From an uncultured Paracoccaceae bacterium (GTDB lineage: Bacteria; Pseudomonadota; Alphaproteobacteria; Rhodobacterales; Rhodobacteraceae), in contig CANMKS010000001.1 in assembly GCA_947498645.1 (NCBI GenBank), positions 1,154,032-1,218,031 of the forward strand: a stretch of DNA of 64,000 nucleotides, written 5' to 3'. The position numbers and the translations under genes are program-made. The notes beneath the pieces were generated by a model. It worked only from the letters and a program-made list of their open reading frames with translations. It made no database searches and was not told the origin of the DNA. Below are positions 1 to 9,547 of the stretch, in pieces; positions within the stretch are counted from its first letter, which is position 1, and every line of letters starts with the position of its first letter.

Positions 1-57
1 GTGATTGGTGTTCTTGCAGCACTTTTGATCGCAGCAGCGGTCAATGAAGCTGACTAA
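1..57 (+). CDS. 3' end of a gene that begins outside the window
   Basis: The first 57 bases read as an open frame of 18 codons ending in TAA at 55-57. The peptide is hydrophobic with an acidic end (ALLIAAAVNEAD). A hairpin with a T-run follows at 83-107, which fits the end of a plus-strand transcript. The visible part is too short to assign a family, and it could be the end of a membrane segment. The GTG at position 1 is just where the window opens and should not be taken as a start. Confidence 0.4.
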   Translation: MIGVLAALLIAAAVNEAD

Positions 58-82
58 GACATAGATCCTTGATCTTGAGCGA

Positions 83-107
83 AAGGCAGGCCTTGGCCTG
101 CCTTTTT
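83..107 (+). terminator. Rho-independent terminator
   Basis: An inverted repeat of AAGGCAGGCC with GGCCTGCCTT is followed by a run of T. It lies 26 bases after the stop at 57. It also faces the end of holA, so it may slow minus-strand transcription too, although the T-run on that side is weak. Confidence 0.75.
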
Positions 108-112
108 GCGTC

Positions 113-1135
113 TTACCTGCGTGCCATCATTGCAAGACGGATCAATGTACGTTCCATCAGCGCATCAGGGGGTGCGGTGTTGGCGGACCGCAGTTGCAAG
201 TCCACATCCGTAAGTGCCGTCAAGGCACGTTCCAGCCGGTCACGGCCCCAGTTGCCCGCCTGCCGCACGATCTTTTCCCGCCGCGGTCCAAATACCGGTG
301 GGCGCAACCTGCCGGCACCCGCAGCGGGCCCACCCGGATCAGACGCAACAACATGCAAGCGCCGGAAATGGCGCATCGCCCCAATACACAGCGTCACCGG
401 GGCAACCCCTTGCGCGGACAGGTTGCGCAGCAGCGGTCCCAGTTTGTCGGCCTGACCGGTCGTCACAACGTCCAGAACGTCGTCCACGTCAACTTCGGCT
501 GATTGCGGCGCGTTCATCATCACGTCCTCAATCGAAAGCGGCGTCGGATCATCCAGCTTATATAAGCTGACCTTCTCAAGCGTCTGGCGAAAGTCACCCG
601 GTTCCAGTGAATTCGCCAGCGCCATCAGCGCATCCATGACGTCACGTTCCGGCTGTTTCAGGCCCGCCTGCGTCAGTGCCTGTTCGATATCGGCAATAGA
701 GGGGGGATCATCATAAAGACCAATCGCCACGGCATTTCCATGCCCCTCAACGGCCTTGCGCAATGCCGATTTCGCGGTCAACTGTCCTGCGGCAATGACG
801 ATTTGTGCGTCGCCCGCCTGCCAATCGGCGATGGCTGCCGTGATCACCTTGGCCAGACCATCAGTGGCGTCCTCAACAAAGGCGACGCGATGCCCCGGAA
901 AGAACCCTTGCGCCTTGATGGCATCGTTCAATAAGGCAGGGTCCTTGCGCAAGTCAGCAGCATTGATGCGCGTCAGGCGCATTTCTTCCTCGCCCTGGGG
1001 GCCGACAAGTGTCTCGATCACATGCTGGCGTTTATCGGCAACACGCATCGGGTCCGCGCCAAAGATCAACAAGGCTGTATGCGCAGGATCAGGTTTGCGC
1101 AGATAGCTCAGCGCGGCTGCGCCCGTCATCTTCAT
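113..1135 (-). CDS. holA: DNA polymerase III subunit delta
   Basis: 340 residues, the usual length for the delta subunit of the clamp loader, which opens the beta sliding clamp in the replisome. The N-terminal half reads like the AAA+-like domain of the HolA family (LLIFGADPMRVADKRQ near residue 22), and the helical collar region follows. The ATG at 1135 overlaps the TGA of lptE by four bases, which suggests translational coupling. leuS-lptE-holA is a conserved alphaproteobacterial order and supports the call. A second in-frame ATG two codons later could also be the start. Confidence 0.93.
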   Translation of the reverse strand: MKMTGAAALSYLRKPDPAHTALLIFGADPMRVADKRQHVIETLVGPQGEEEMRLTRINAADLRKDPALLNDAIKAQGFFPGHRVAFVEDATDGLAKVITAAIADWQAGDAQIVIAAGQLTAKSALRKAVEGHGNAVAIGLYDDPPSIADIEQALTQAGLKQPERDVMDALMALANSLEPGDFRQTLEKVSLYKLDDPTPLSIEDVMMNAPQSAEVDVDDVLDVVTTGQADKLGPLLRNLSAQGVAPVTLCIGAMRHFRRLHVVASDPGGPAAGAGRLRPPVFGPRREKIVRQAGNWGRDRLERALTALTDVDLQLRSANTAPPDALMERTLIRLAMMARR

Positions 1136-1617
1136 GCTGGCGTGGCCAGATTAATGACCGACAAGCGGCTGACGATGCGGTCCGCCAGTAGAATGGCCAA
1201 CCGTTCAAGCGCATCGTCACGTGTTGATTGCGTGGCAATGGTAGAACCAATGGCAGAATAGCTGGTGAAACCTTCGACCTTACCTGCATCGACCCGCGCT
1301 CCGCTTGCGATATCGGTCAGTACCCAGTCGGCAGAGCCGATGACGTTCAACCGCGCGGTATCCCCCTCAGAGGTGATCGCCGCCGCGCGTTCGTTGTATC
1401 GGATTGATGTCCGCAACACATAACGCGGTGCTGCACTGAAACCCAACCGCTCTTCCAGCCGCTCGTTCAGGCGATACCCGGCGACCGTGTCGTCGCTTTC
1501 AAAGGTGATCTGCTCTCGCATCCCATTCCCGGCGCCATAGATTGGCGCAAAGCCGCAGCCAGATAAGGCGAAAAGGCCCAACAACAGCGTGCGGCGTGAG
1601 AATGGGTCAGATGACAA
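1132..1617 (-). CDS. lptE: LPS assembly lipoprotein LptE
   Basis: 161 residues with a twin-arginine/hydrophobic N-terminus and a lipobox (LSGC, Cys near residue 21), so it is a lipoprotein. LptE plugs the LptD barrel in the outer membrane and helps deliver lipopolysaccharide to the surface. The remainder has the short beta-rich character of the family ([19 protein letters not shown]). It overlaps the 3' end of leuS by 11 bases and the start of holA by 4, so the three genes form one tight operon. The family diverges quickly in sequence; gene order carries part of the call. Confidence 0.88.
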   Translation of the reverse strand: MSSDPFSRRTLLLGLFALSGCGFAPIYGAGNGMREQITFESDDTVAGYRLNERLEERLGFSAAPRYVLRTSIRYNERAAAITSEGDTARLNVIGSADWVLTDIASGARVDAGKVEGFTSYSAIGSTIATQSTRDDALERLAILLADRIVSRLSVINLATPA

Positions 1618-4150
1618 TGTTCACAATCCTGCCTGGCACAACGATCAGTTTTTTGGGGGCCGCCCCGTTAAGTGCATTCTGAACGACATCCAGCGCAAGC
1701 GCCATCTCCTCGATGGCCTGCTTGCTGGCATCTGCTGCCACGTTGATCTCGGCCCGGCGTTTGCCGTTGATCTGTATCGGCATGGTGACGACATCCTCAA
1801 CCAGCATTGCCTCATCGGCCACGGGCCAGGCAGCGTTTGCAATCAGACCTTCGCCGCCCAACATTGCCCAGATTTCCTCGGACAAATGCGGGGTCATGGG
1901 CGACATCAACTGCGCCAGAACCTTGGCCGCTTGACGCTTGGCCTTGCCGCCCGCCTTGGATTTTGCCAGCACGTTGGTAAAGGCGTAAAGCTTTGCAATT
2001 GCTGCATTAAAACCAAAAGTTTCGACGCCCATCGTTACATCATGGATCGCCTTGTGCATCGCGCGCAGCAGATCGTCGTCACCTGCGCCAGTGCCATCGT
2101 CCATCGCCGCAATATCGGAAGCGACCCGGTACACACGGTTGAGGTGCTTATAGGTTGCCTCTGCGCCAGAGGCTGTCCATTCTACGTCACGCTCTGGCGG
2201 GCTGTCAGACAGCACAAACCAACGGGCGGTGTCGGCACCGTATTTGGCGAGGATGTTATCGGGATCCACGACATTCTTTTTTGACTTGGACATCTTTGCC
2301 GACGGTATGATTTGCACCTCTGTGCCGTCAGCCAGTTGTCCGTCGGTCACATCCTCAGGCAGGTGATAGACCGGGCGGCCTTTGGTGTCAGTCGTCTGGT
2401 AAATCTCGTGTGTGACCATGCCTTGCGTGAAGAGCGCCTTGAATGGCTCCTCGGTGCCTTGTGGCAGGTGACCGGTCATATTCATCGCGCGGGCAAAGAA
2501 GCGGCTATAAAGCAAGTGCAAGATCGCATGTTCGATCCCGCCGATGTACTGATCGACGTTCATCCAATAGGCGGCGTCATCAATATTTGTCGGTGTATCC
2601 GCATGAGGGGCGGTAAAGCGCGCAAAATACCACGATGAATCCACGAATGTGTCCATCGTGTCTGTTTCGCGCTGTGCAGGCTTGCCGCACGACGGGCAGG
2701 CGCAGTTGCGCCATGTCGGGTGACGGTCCAGAGGGTTACCGGGTGTGTCAAAGCTTACGTCATAGGGCAGCTCAACCGGCAGGTTGTCTTTCTTTTCGGG
2801 CACCACGCCGCAGTCATCACAATGGACAACAGGGATCGGGCAACCCCAATAGCGCTGACGGGACAAGCCCCAATCGCGCAGGCGGAACTTGGTCACGCCC
2901 TTGCCAATGCCGTTCGCTTCGCAAAAGGCGATGGCCGTTGCGATTCCATCATCGCCGGTCTGCTCGGTTTCGCCAGCAAAGCCACGGACATAGATGACAG
3001 CCTCAGACTTTGGCGGCACATAAGCGTCACCACCATCCTCGGGCAGCATCGTGTCGTCGTCGTTGACGGGTGCGTAGGTGCTGACAACCGGCAGCCCATA
3101 CTTACGCGCAAAATCAAGGTCGCGCTGGTCATGCGCCGGGCAGCCAAAGATCGCCCCTGTGCCATAATCCATCAGGATAAAGTTCGCGATATAGACGGGC
3201 AGGTCAGGCTGCCCTTCCAGCGGATGCTTGACGGTCAGCCCGGTGTCATAGCCCAGCTTGTCGGCCTTTTCGATTGCTTCGGCGGTGGTGCCACCTTTGC
3301 GACATGCGGCGCAGAAAGCCGCGACCTTTTCATCGTTGGTTTCCAGTTCTTTTGCCAGCGGATGATCCGGCGAGATGCCAACAAAGGATGCGCCCAGCAA
3401 CGTATCGGGCCGTGTCGTGTAGACCTCGATCTCACCGCCATCGGTGCGCTGAAAGGCAAACTGCAAGCCGCGTGACTTGCCGATCCAGTTGGCCTGCATC
3501 AGCTTGACCTTGGCGGGCCAGTCGTCGAGCGTATCAATCGCTGTCAGCAGTTCCTCGGAATAATCGCTGATCTTGAAGAACCATTGCACCAACTCGCGCC
3601 GCTCAACCTCGGCCCCGGAACGCCAGCCCTTGCCGTCGATGACCTGTTCATTGGCCAGCACTGTCATATCCACCGGATCCCAGTTCACGACCGCCTTTTT
3701 GCGGTAAATCAGACCTTTGGACAGGAAATCGATGAACAGGGCCTGCTGCTGGCCGTAGTATTCGGGGTCACAGGTCGCAAACTCGCGCGACCAGTCGATC
3801 GACAGGCCCAGCGGCTTCATCTGTGCCTTCATGTCGGCGATGTTCTGGTAGGTCCAGTCTTTGGGGTGGCCGCCAGAGGCCATCGCCGCGTTCTCGGCGG
3901 GCATCCCAAACGCATCCCAGCCCATCGGGTGCAGGATATTGTGGCCGGTTGCCAGCTTGTAGCGCGCGATCACGTCACCCATCGTGTAGTTACGCACGTG
4001 ACCCATGTGGATACGGCCCGAAGGGTAGGGGAACATCTCAAGCACATAGTATTTGGGCTTGTCCGCACTCCGCTCTGCCTTGAAGGTCTGGGCTGTGGCC
4101 CAGGCATCCTGCCATTTCGCTTCAAGCGTTGCGGGAGTGTAGGTGGTCAT
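1607..4150 (-). CDS. leuS: Leucyl-tRNA synthetase
   Basis: 847 residues, typical of bacterial class Ia LeuRS, which charges tRNA-Leu. The HIGH motif appears as HMGH at residues 48-51 and the KMSKS loop at residues 619-623. Between them lie the CP1 editing domain ([12 protein letters not shown]) and a zinc-type cysteine module (CDDCG ... CPSCG). The C-terminus ends in [11 protein letters not shown], typical of the family. It is the first gene of the leuS-lptE-holA operon. About 160 bases separate it from the porin terminator upstream, so its promoter must lie there. Confidence 0.98.
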   Translation of the reverse strand: MTTYTPATLEAKWQDAWATAQTFKAERSADKPKYYVLEMFPYPSGRIHMGHVRNYTMGDVIARYKLATGHNILHPMGWDAFGMPAENAAMASGGHPKDWTYQNIADMKAQMKPLGLSIDWSREFATCDPEYYGQQQALFIDFLSKGLIYRKKAVVNWDPVDMTVLANEQVIDGKGWRSGAEVERRELVQWFFKISDYSEELLTAIDTLDDWPAKVKLMQANWIGKSRGLQFAFQRTDGGEIEVYTTRPDTLLGASFVGISPDHPLAKELETNDEKVAAFCAACRKGGTTAEAIEKADKLGYDTGLTVKHPLEGQPDLPVYIANFILMDYGTGAIFGCPAHDQRDLDFARKYGLPVVSTYAPVNDDDTMLPEDGGDAYVPPKSEAVIYVRGFAGETEQTGDDGIATAIAFCEANGIGKGVTKFRLRDWGLSRQRYWGCPIPVVHCDDCGVVPEKKDNLPVELPYDVSFDTPGNPLDRHPTWRNCACPSCGKPAQRETDTMDTFVDSSWYFARFTAPHADTPTNIDDAAYWMNVDQYIGGIEHAILHLLYSRFFARAMNMTGHLPQGTEEPFKALFTQGMVTHEIYQTTDTKGRPVYHLPEDVTDGQLADGTEVQIIPSAKMSKSKKNVVDPDNILAKYGADTARWFVLSDSPPERDVEWTASGAEATYKHLNRVYRVASDIAAMDDGTGAGDDDLLRAMHKAIHDVTMGVETFGFNAAIAKLYAFTNVLAKSKAGGKAKRQAAKVLAQLMSPMTPHLSEEIWAMLGGEGLIANAAWPVADEAMLVEDVVTMPIQINGKRRAEINVAADASKQAIEEMALALDVVQNALNGAAPKKLIVVPGRIVNIVI

Positions 4151-4266
4151 GATCGAAGTCTTTCAGAAAAAGCAAAACACCGGGCAGGTGGCCCGGCGGT
4201 ATTCATAATGGGGGATGGGGGGGATGGCTATAGGGCGCAGTCAGGAAAGGCTGCCCCAAAAAGAAA

Positions 4267-4288
4267 GAGCGGCCCCGATGGGCCGCTC
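4267..4288 (-). terminator. Rho-independent terminator of the porin gene
   Basis: A nine-base GC-rich stem (GAGCGGCCC with GGGCCGCTC) and a four-base loop. On the minus strand it is followed by a T-rich stretch (CTTTCTTTTT). It starts 26 bases beyond the porin stop codon, so it should end the single-gene porin transcript before leuS. Confidence 0.88.
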
Positions 4289-4314
4289 AAACTTAGCTGA
4301 AGTGCTGGTTTCGC

Positions 4315-5436
4315 TTAGAATGCGAAGGACAGCTCAACAGTTGTACCTGGCAGGTATTCGTTGGCGCCGATTTCGTCTTCCTGGTCGCCATCGTCGTCTT
4401 CGGCGTAGGACACGAGAAGCTCTGCACCGCCGCCCAGGTCATAAGTACCTGCAACGTAGTAGTCAGCGTCGTCGCCTTCGTTCTCGTTCTGCATACCAGC
4501 GAGAAGTGTCAGGCCGTTACCAACATCGTAAGAACCGTCCAGGTTCCACTTGTCGGTACCCTGGTCGAAATCGTAGTCAGCTGTGACTGCAATTGGGCCA
4601 TCTGCGTAAGCGACAGTTACACCATAGTTGTCTTCGTCGGAGTCATTGTCATCCTCAGATACGTAGTAAACTGTACCTGTGACCGGCCCGAACGGGTAAG
4701 CAACCTGGATACCGGTTGAGCTCTCGTCAGTTGTCTGGTTCGAAGCGTAAGCAACTGTGATGTCTGCGCCACCAAAAGATGCACCAACGGAGAGACCGAA
4801 CATTTCGGATACGTTGTAGTCACCATTCGCTGTGTTTGCTGCAGCACCGAACGCAGCGTCTGCTTCTTCCTGATAAACAGCAATCACTGAGAACTGGCCG
4901 AGATCAGCAGTTGCACCGATCGACAGCTGGTCAGTTTCGCCTTCTGCGCCAGCAGTGTCGCTAACAAGAACGCCAGCAGCATCGCTGATTGCGTAAGAAA
5001 CAGATGCGTCTACGCTTCCAACAGTGACGTCACCGCGAAGTACGTTTTCACCGTCTGCTGCGGAGAAGCCGTCAGCTTCCATATCGCCGGCGCTGGACCA
5101 ATGTGTTTCTGCTGCGAAAGCTGTGTCGCCGAAGAACAGGCCAGCATTTTCAGACTCCAGAGACAGGACGTAGCCATCTGAAACAGTTGCCTGACCATTT
5201 GTGTCGTCAACAATGTCAAATTCGAACGATGCCGTTGCAGTAACGCCGTTGTCGAGCGTTGCAGACATAGTTACATCAAGGTCAGCGCCCCAGTAGAAGC
5301 CGTCTTCGCCAAATGTAGCGTCATCGTTGTAGCCAAGTGATGCGTCGCCGCCGAAGCTTACGCCAGCGTGTCCATCAGCAGCAGCAGCGCCGGCAAATGC
5401 GACGATAGCTGTTGTTGTAAGAAGGATGCTTTTCAT
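4315..5436 (-). CDS. Outer-membrane porin (Rhodobacter type)
   Basis: 373 residues with a clear signal peptide (MKSILLTTTAIVAFAGAAAADG). The mature protein is rich in Asp, Gly, aromatic residues and alternating hydrophobics, and it ends in Phe (VELSFAF), the classic outer-membrane barrel C-terminus. It resembles the 16-strand general porins of Rhodobacterales that let small solutes across the outer membrane. It stands alone with its own terminator, and about 220 bases separate it from the divergent yggS. Codon choice looks strongly biased, as expected for an abundant protein. The substrate preference cannot be read from the sequence. Confidence 0.9.
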   Translation of the reverse strand: MKSILLTTTAIVAFAGAAAADGHAGVSFGGDASLGYNDDATFGEDGFYWGADLDVTMSATLDNGVTATASFEFDIVDDTNGQATVSDGYVLSLESENAGLFFGDTAFAAETHWSSAGDMEADGFSAADGENVLRGDVTVGSVDASVSYAISDAAGVLVSDTAGAEGETDQLSIGATADLGQFSVIAVYQEEADAAFGAAANTANGDYNVSEMFGLSVGASFGGADITVAYASNQTTDESSTGIQVAYPFGPVTGTVYYVSEDDNDSDEDNYGVTVAYADGPIAVTADYDFDQGTDKWNLDGSYDVGNGLTLLAGMQNENEGDDADYYVAGTYDLGGGAELLVSYAEDDDGDQEDEIGANEYLPGTTVELSFAF

Positions 5437-5662
5437 GGATATTTTCCCTCGTGTTATGCATTCCCAAGAATGCCAGTTTGCCTAGCATTGCGGACTACCT
5501 GCGCCTTACGCTGCGGACACTCAAGCGAATTAGGCCTTAAATGGCCCCGTTTGGCAAAAATGGTGCATCAATGACACACAAATTTTTCGAACATGACAGG
5601 CTGTCAATTTCGGACTATTTCAGCCCGAAACCTGCCGTGATCCTTATTTTTCGGAGCCTGCC

Positions 5663-6316
5663 ATGTCCCTAGCCGAAATTCAGGCCCGTTGCGCCGCCGC
5701 TTGTGATAATGCGGGTCGTGATGTGACTGAAATTAATCTTATTGCAGTTTCCAAGGTGCAACCCAACGCACGGGTTGAGTCGATTCTGGATGAAGGTCAC
5801 CGCAGTTTCGGTGAGAACAAGGTGCAGGAGGCCGCTGGCAAATGGCCCGCCTTTCGTAAACGCTTTGACGGGATCAAGCTGCATCTGATCGGCCCGTTGC
5901 AGACCAACAAGGTCAAACAGGCCATGCAACTGGCTGATGCTATCCACACGGTGGACCGTACCAAACTTGCCAATACAATCGCGCGCCATGCACAAGATAT
6001 TGGAACTTGTCCGGACCTGTTCATTCAGGTCAATACAGGTGAGGAAGAGCAAAAGGCAGGCGTCCTGCCCGGCGACGCAGATGCGTTTATTGCCGAGGTA
6101 CGTGCGCTTGATCTGCCATTGCAGGGGTTGATGTGCATCCCGCCGGTTGATGAGGAACCATCGTTGCATTTTGCCCTTTTGGCCAAGATTGCCGCCCGCA
6201 ATGATCTGACAGGTCTGTCGATGGGAATGAGCAGCGACTTTGAAAGCGCCATCGCCCTTGGCGCCACGCATATCCGCGTCGGCTCTGCCATTTTTGGTGA
6301 GCGTGTCTACGGGTGA
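5663..6316 (+). CDS. YggS-family pyridoxal phosphate homeostasis protein
   Basis: 217 residues, close to the family length. This single-domain TIM-barrel protein binds pyridoxal 5'-phosphate and buffers its level; it has no known catalytic role. Lys31 in AVSKVQ is the expected Schiff-base lysine. Family motifs FGENKVQE, HLIGPLQTNK, VNTGEEEQKAG, LSMGMSSDFE and IRVGSAIFGER all follow in order. The start is the ATG at 5663. The stop overlaps the GTG of the next gene by four bases, so the two are translationally coupled. Confidence 0.95.
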   Translation: MSLAEIQARCAAACDNAGRDVTEINLIAVSKVQPNARVESILDEGHRSFGENKVQEAAGKWPAFRKRFDGIKLHLIGPLQTNKVKQAMQLADAIHTVDRTKLANTIARHAQDIGTCPDLFIQVNTGEEEQKAGVLPGDADAFIAEVRALDLPLQGLMCIPPVDEEPSLHFALLAKIAARNDLTGLSMGMSSDFESAIALGATHIRVGSAIFGERVYG

Positions 6317-6960
6317 GCGATGACTACAACCCACCGCAGGATCCGCTCAACATCCTGCATGACGATCACGAGGTCATTCTGGTAGACAAACCAAGTGGTT
6401 TGCTGTCTGTGCCGGGCAAGGGTGAACATCTGGCTGATTGCCTGATCGCGCGGGTACAGGCAGTCTTTCCCACAGCCTTGCTTGTGCATCGGTTGGACCG
6501 CGACACGTCGGGCGTGATGATTTTTGCACTGACGCCCCATGCGCAACGCCATCTGGGGCTGCAGTTTGAAAAGCGGCAGACTAAAAAAACTTATGTCGCG
6601 CGCGTCTGGGGTGAGATGGCCGAAAAGACAGGGACCGTTGATCTGCCTTTGATCGTGGATTGGCCGAACCGCCCCAGACAGATGGTCGACCATGAGAATG
6701 GCAAACAGGCGGTGACAGATTGGCGCGTGGTTCGCGTCAAGAATGGTGAAAGCCGCGTGCGCCTGATGCCCCGCACGGGGCGGTCGCACCAGTTGCGGGT
6801 GCATATGCGCGCACTGGGCCATCCGATCCTTGGTGATCCGTTTTATGCAGAGGGCGCGGCGCGGGATTACCCGCGCCTGATGTTGCATTCCGAAACGTTG
6901 CAGTTTCGCCATCCCGATGGCGGGCAGGGCATGCGCATCACTGCGAAGTGTCCGTTTTAA
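6313..6960 (+). CDS. RluA-family RNA pseudouridine synthase
   Basis: 215 residues, starting at a GTG that overlaps the yggS stop. It carries the RluA signature HRLDRDTSG with the catalytic Asp at residue 62, then KKTYVARVWG and RTGRSHQLRVHM, which complete the catalytic fold. It has no S4 domain, which points to the short RluA/RluF-like group that isomerises uridine in 23S rRNA or tRNA. The exact target base cannot be told from sequence. Its stop overlaps the convergent dioxygenase gene by four bases. Confidence 0.92.
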   Translation: MSDDYNPPQDPLNILHDDHEVILVDKPSGLLSVPGKGEHLADCLIARVQAVFPTALLVHRLDRDTSGVMIFALTPHAQRHLGLQFEKRQTKKTYVARVWGEMAEKTGTVDLPLIVDWPNRPRQMVDHENGKQAVTDWRVVRVKNGESRVRLMPRTGRSHQLRVHMRALGHPILGDPFYAEGAARDYPRLMLHSETLQFRHPDGGQGMRITAKCPF

Positions 6961-7886
6961 TCTTCCAACGGCTGCAATGTTCTTTGCAGTTTCGCGCGCA
7001 GGTGTTCGTGCCGACTGGGTAGCTTGAGCGCCTCACCAAGGTGGGCCGTGTCTTCATCACGATCAAAGCCGGGTTCGTTGGTTGCGATTTCAAACAACAC
7101 GCCGCCGGGTGTGCGAAAGTAGATGGCATAGAAGTAGTCGCGGTCAATCACGGGCGTTACCTGATACCCGGTATCGAGCAATGCCTCGCGAACCTCCAAC
7201 TGGCGTGCGCGGTTCTCGACTGCAAAGGCGATGTGATGGACAGAGCCTGCGCCTTGCGTTGCATCCCCGGTATCAGGGTGCGCTTCGATATCGATCATGT
7301 TCGCGTCATTGCCACCGGGCACTATGAAGCGCGTGACGTTGTCTTGGGTGTCCAGCTTCTCGTATCCCATAAAGCCAAGCAGTTCGGCGCTGGCGTCCGG
7401 GTCGCGCAGGCGCATGTCGGCAGAATGGAAACCGTGGATGCCCATCTCAGCACCCACACCGTTGCCGGTCCATGGTGTACGGTCGTCGTCGCTTTCCACC
7501 AAAGCAAACTGGTCGCCGTCGGGGCCATCAAACAATACACGCTTTTCGCCAAAACGGGTGTCTTGAGCGATGCCATCCACGCCAAAGGTGACCAAGCGGT
7601 CAAGCCAGGCCTGTGACGATTCGGTTGGAATGCTGAAAGCTGTCCGGCCAACCTCACCTATGCCTTTTTCACCGCGTTTGGCATTGGTGAACGGAAAATA
7701 GGTCATGATGGTGCCGGGCGTGCCTGCCTTGTCACCATAGTAAAGGTGATAGACGTCGGGCGCGTCAAAATTCACAGTTTTCTTGATGCGGCGCAGGCCA
7801 AGTATATTGGTGAAGAACGCGTTGTTCTCGCGGGCGTCACTGGCCAGTGATGTGACGTGGTGCAGGCCCTTGATTTGTTTGAGCAT
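6957..7886 (-). CDS. Ring-cleaving dioxygenase, glyoxalase/VOC fold
   Basis: 309 residues made of two VOC modules. The first begins with GLHHVTS near residue 7. The second holds GSVHHIAFAVE and GGVLFEIATNEPGF, which supply the His and Glu metal ligands. The pattern matches the MhqA/MhqO group that opens hydroquinone or catechol rings with Fe2+. Typical members answer quinone or electrophile stress under a MarR-type regulator, but no such regulator is next door. A strong Shine-Dalgarno (TAGGAG) precedes the ATG at 7886. A near-palindrome in the leader is listed separately. Confidence 0.88.
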   Translation of the reverse strand: MLKQIKGLHHVTSLASDARENNAFFTNILGLRRIKKTVNFDAPDVYHLYYGDKAGTPGTIMTYFPFTNAKRGEKGIGEVGRTAFSIPTESSQAWLDRLVTFGVDGIAQDTRFGEKRVLFDGPDGDQFALVESDDDRTPWTGNGVGAEMGIHGFHSADMRLRDPDASAELLGFMGYEKLDTQDNVTRFIVPGGNDANMIDIEAHPDTGDATQGAGSVHHIAFAVENRARQLEVREALLDTGYQVTPVIDRDYFYAIYFRTPGGVLFEIATNEPGFDRDEDTAHLGEALKLPSRHEHLRAKLQRTLQPLED

Positions 7887-7896
7887 CGTTATCTCC

Positions 7897-7913
7897 TATT
7901 CGTTAACTGAATA
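7897..7913 (-). promoter_or_regulatory. Near-palindromic AT-rich element in the dioxygenase leader
   Basis: The motif TATTCGTTAACTGAATA sits immediately upstream of the dioxygenase gene and overlaps its ribosome binding site. The arms TATTC and GAATA flank a GTTAAC core but are offset by one base. It could be an operator for a repressor such as a MarR-type protein. No regulator gene is adjacent, so this is a guess based on position and symmetry. Confidence 0.3.
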
Positions 7914-7945
7914 GATAGATCAAATCGCAGCGCACGTAATGCCGA

Positions 7946-7970
7946 CAGGCGCACCCAAAAGGTGCGCCTG
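7946..7970 (-). terminator. Strong hairpin downstream of the aldehyde dehydrogenase gene
   Basis: A perfect ten-base stem (CAGGCGCACC with GGTGCGCCTG) and a five-base loop begin 12 bases after the aldehyde dehydrogenase stop. No T-run follows on the minus strand. It may be a weak or factor-assisted terminator, or it may protect the 3' end of the mRNA. Confidence 0.5.
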
Positions 7971-7981
7971 CGCACATGCTG

Positions 7982-9421
7982 TTATTCGGCCGCCCAGCCA
8001 GAGATCGCTTTCACTTCGAGGAATTCTTCAATTCCCCAGACACCGCCTTCGCGGGCGCGGCCTGACATCTTAACGCCACCAAAGGGTGATCCGGCCGCAC
8101 GATCCTGACCGTTCATCTCAATCATGCCCGCACGCAGGGCCAGCGCCATGCGATTGCGTCGTGCGCCATCCTGGCTTTGGACATAGTTCGTCAGACCGTA
8201 AGGCGTGTCATTGGCGATGGCGATTGCGTCTGCCTCATCCTCAAACGGGATGATCGACAGGACCGGGCCAAAAATCTCTTCGCGGGCGATACGCATGTCG
8301 TTGTTGACGTCAGCAAAGACTGTTGGTCGGACATAGAAGCCGCGGTTCACACCTTCCGGCAGGCCGGGGCCACCGGCAACAAGGCGCGCGCCTTCATTGA
8401 TGCCAACCTCGATCATGTCCTGTATCTTGTCCCATTGCGTCTTGTTCACGACCGGGCCGATATGCCGACCGGGTTCGGACGCGGGGCCAACCCCGATCTT
8501 GCCCGCAATTTCGGCTGCGGTTTCGACCGCCTGGTCGTAGATCGATCGTTCCACCAGCATGCGGGTGGGGGCGTTGCAGGATTGCCCTGAGTTGTTCATG
8601 CAGTGGATCACACCACGCTTGACCGCCTTCTCATCGGCATCCGCAAAGATCACATTGGCGCCTTTGCCACCCAACTCAAGCGTCACTCGTTTGAGCGTTT
8701 CTGCTGCCGCCAATGAGATGGCCTTGCCCGCGCGGGTCGAGCCTGTGAAGCTGATCATCGCCACATCTTCGTGACGCGACAACTGACTGCCGACGCCCAT
8801 GCCGTCACCATTCACAAGATTGAAGACGCCCGGCGGCACGCCGGCATCATGCACGAACTCTGCAAAGAGAAGCGAGGACAGCGGCGCCTCTTCGGACGGT
8901 TTCAGCACCATCGTGCAGCCTGCCAGCAAGGCAGGGATTACCTTGAGCGTGACCTGATTCATTGGCCAGTTCCACGGCGTAATCAGACCAACCACACCAA
9001 TAGGTTCCATTGCGATCCTGTCATTGGGGGCGTGTGGCCCAAGCGGACGGACCCATTCGATTTCCTTGAAAGCCTCTAATGCGTTTTCCAGATGCCATGG
9101 CAGGCATGGAGCCTGACTGCTGTGGGCCATGTCGATGGGCGCGCCCATCTCGATGCTGATGGCTTGGGCCATTTCCTCAACGCGGGCTTCGTATTGCGCA
9201 AGGATGGCCTTCACATATTCCGCACGCTTGGCCGGATCGGTTGCCGCCCAGGCAGGGAAAGCCTGGGTCGCAGCAGCAACAGCCGCATCCGTGTCCGCCT
9301 GATCTCCAAGTGAGATGACCGCACAGACCTCTTCGGTTGATGGATCGATAACGTTGTGGTCGCGGGCCTTTACGGGGGGGACCCAAGCGCCGTTGATGTA
9401 AAAGTCGCGGTGCGCGATCAT
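7982..9421 (-). CDS. Aldehyde dehydrogenase family protein
   Basis: 479 residues, the normal length for NAD(P)-dependent aldehyde dehydrogenases that oxidise aldehydes to carboxylates. The oxyanion Asn is in PWNWP (residue 151), the general base Glu249 is in LELGGKGA and the nucleophile Cys282 is in NSGQSCNAPTRM. The closing motif EEIFGPVLSIIPF is also present. The substrate is not clear: this subgroup includes enzymes annotated for betaine, vanillin and general aldehydes. It is transcribed in the same direction as the dioxygenase but separated by a 95-base gap with a hairpin, so it probably has its own transcript. Confidence 0.93.
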   Translation of the reverse strand: MIAHRDFYINGAWVPPVKARDHNVIDPSTEEVCAVISLGDQADTDAAVAAATQAFPAWAATDPAKRAEYVKAILAQYEARVEEMAQAISIEMGAPIDMAHSSQAPCLPWHLENALEAFKEIEWVRPLGPHAPNDRIAMEPIGVVGLITPWNWPMNQVTLKVIPALLAGCTMVLKPSEEAPLSSLLFAEFVHDAGVPPGVFNLVNGDGMGVGSQLSRHEDVAMISFTGSTRAGKAISLAAAETLKRVTLELGGKGANVIFADADEKAVKRGVIHCMNNSGQSCNAPTRMLVERSIYDQAVETAAEIAGKIGVGPASEPGRHIGPVVNKTQWDKIQDMIEVGINEGARLVAGGPGLPEGVNRGFYVRPTVFADVNNDMRIAREEIFGPVLSIIPFEDEADAIAIANDTPYGLTNYVQSQDGARRNRMALALRAGMIEMNGQDRAAGSPFGGVKMSGRAREGGVWGIEEFLEVKAISGWAAE

Positions 9422-9547
9422 CGCGTGCCTCCTGAATTATGTTTCGAGACGTTTTTGCAGCCTGTGTTGGTCGGTGCAAGCGGTGGTGGCGCTTGCCCCA
9501 AGTCGTATCTATATATTACCCATGCAATTCTAGAGAGGATCATAACC

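Noticed and set aside
5638-5667. TGATCC upstream of yggS as an RpoE promoter
   Set aside because: Eighteen bases on there is no TAA-type -10 element; the position falls on the start codon itself.
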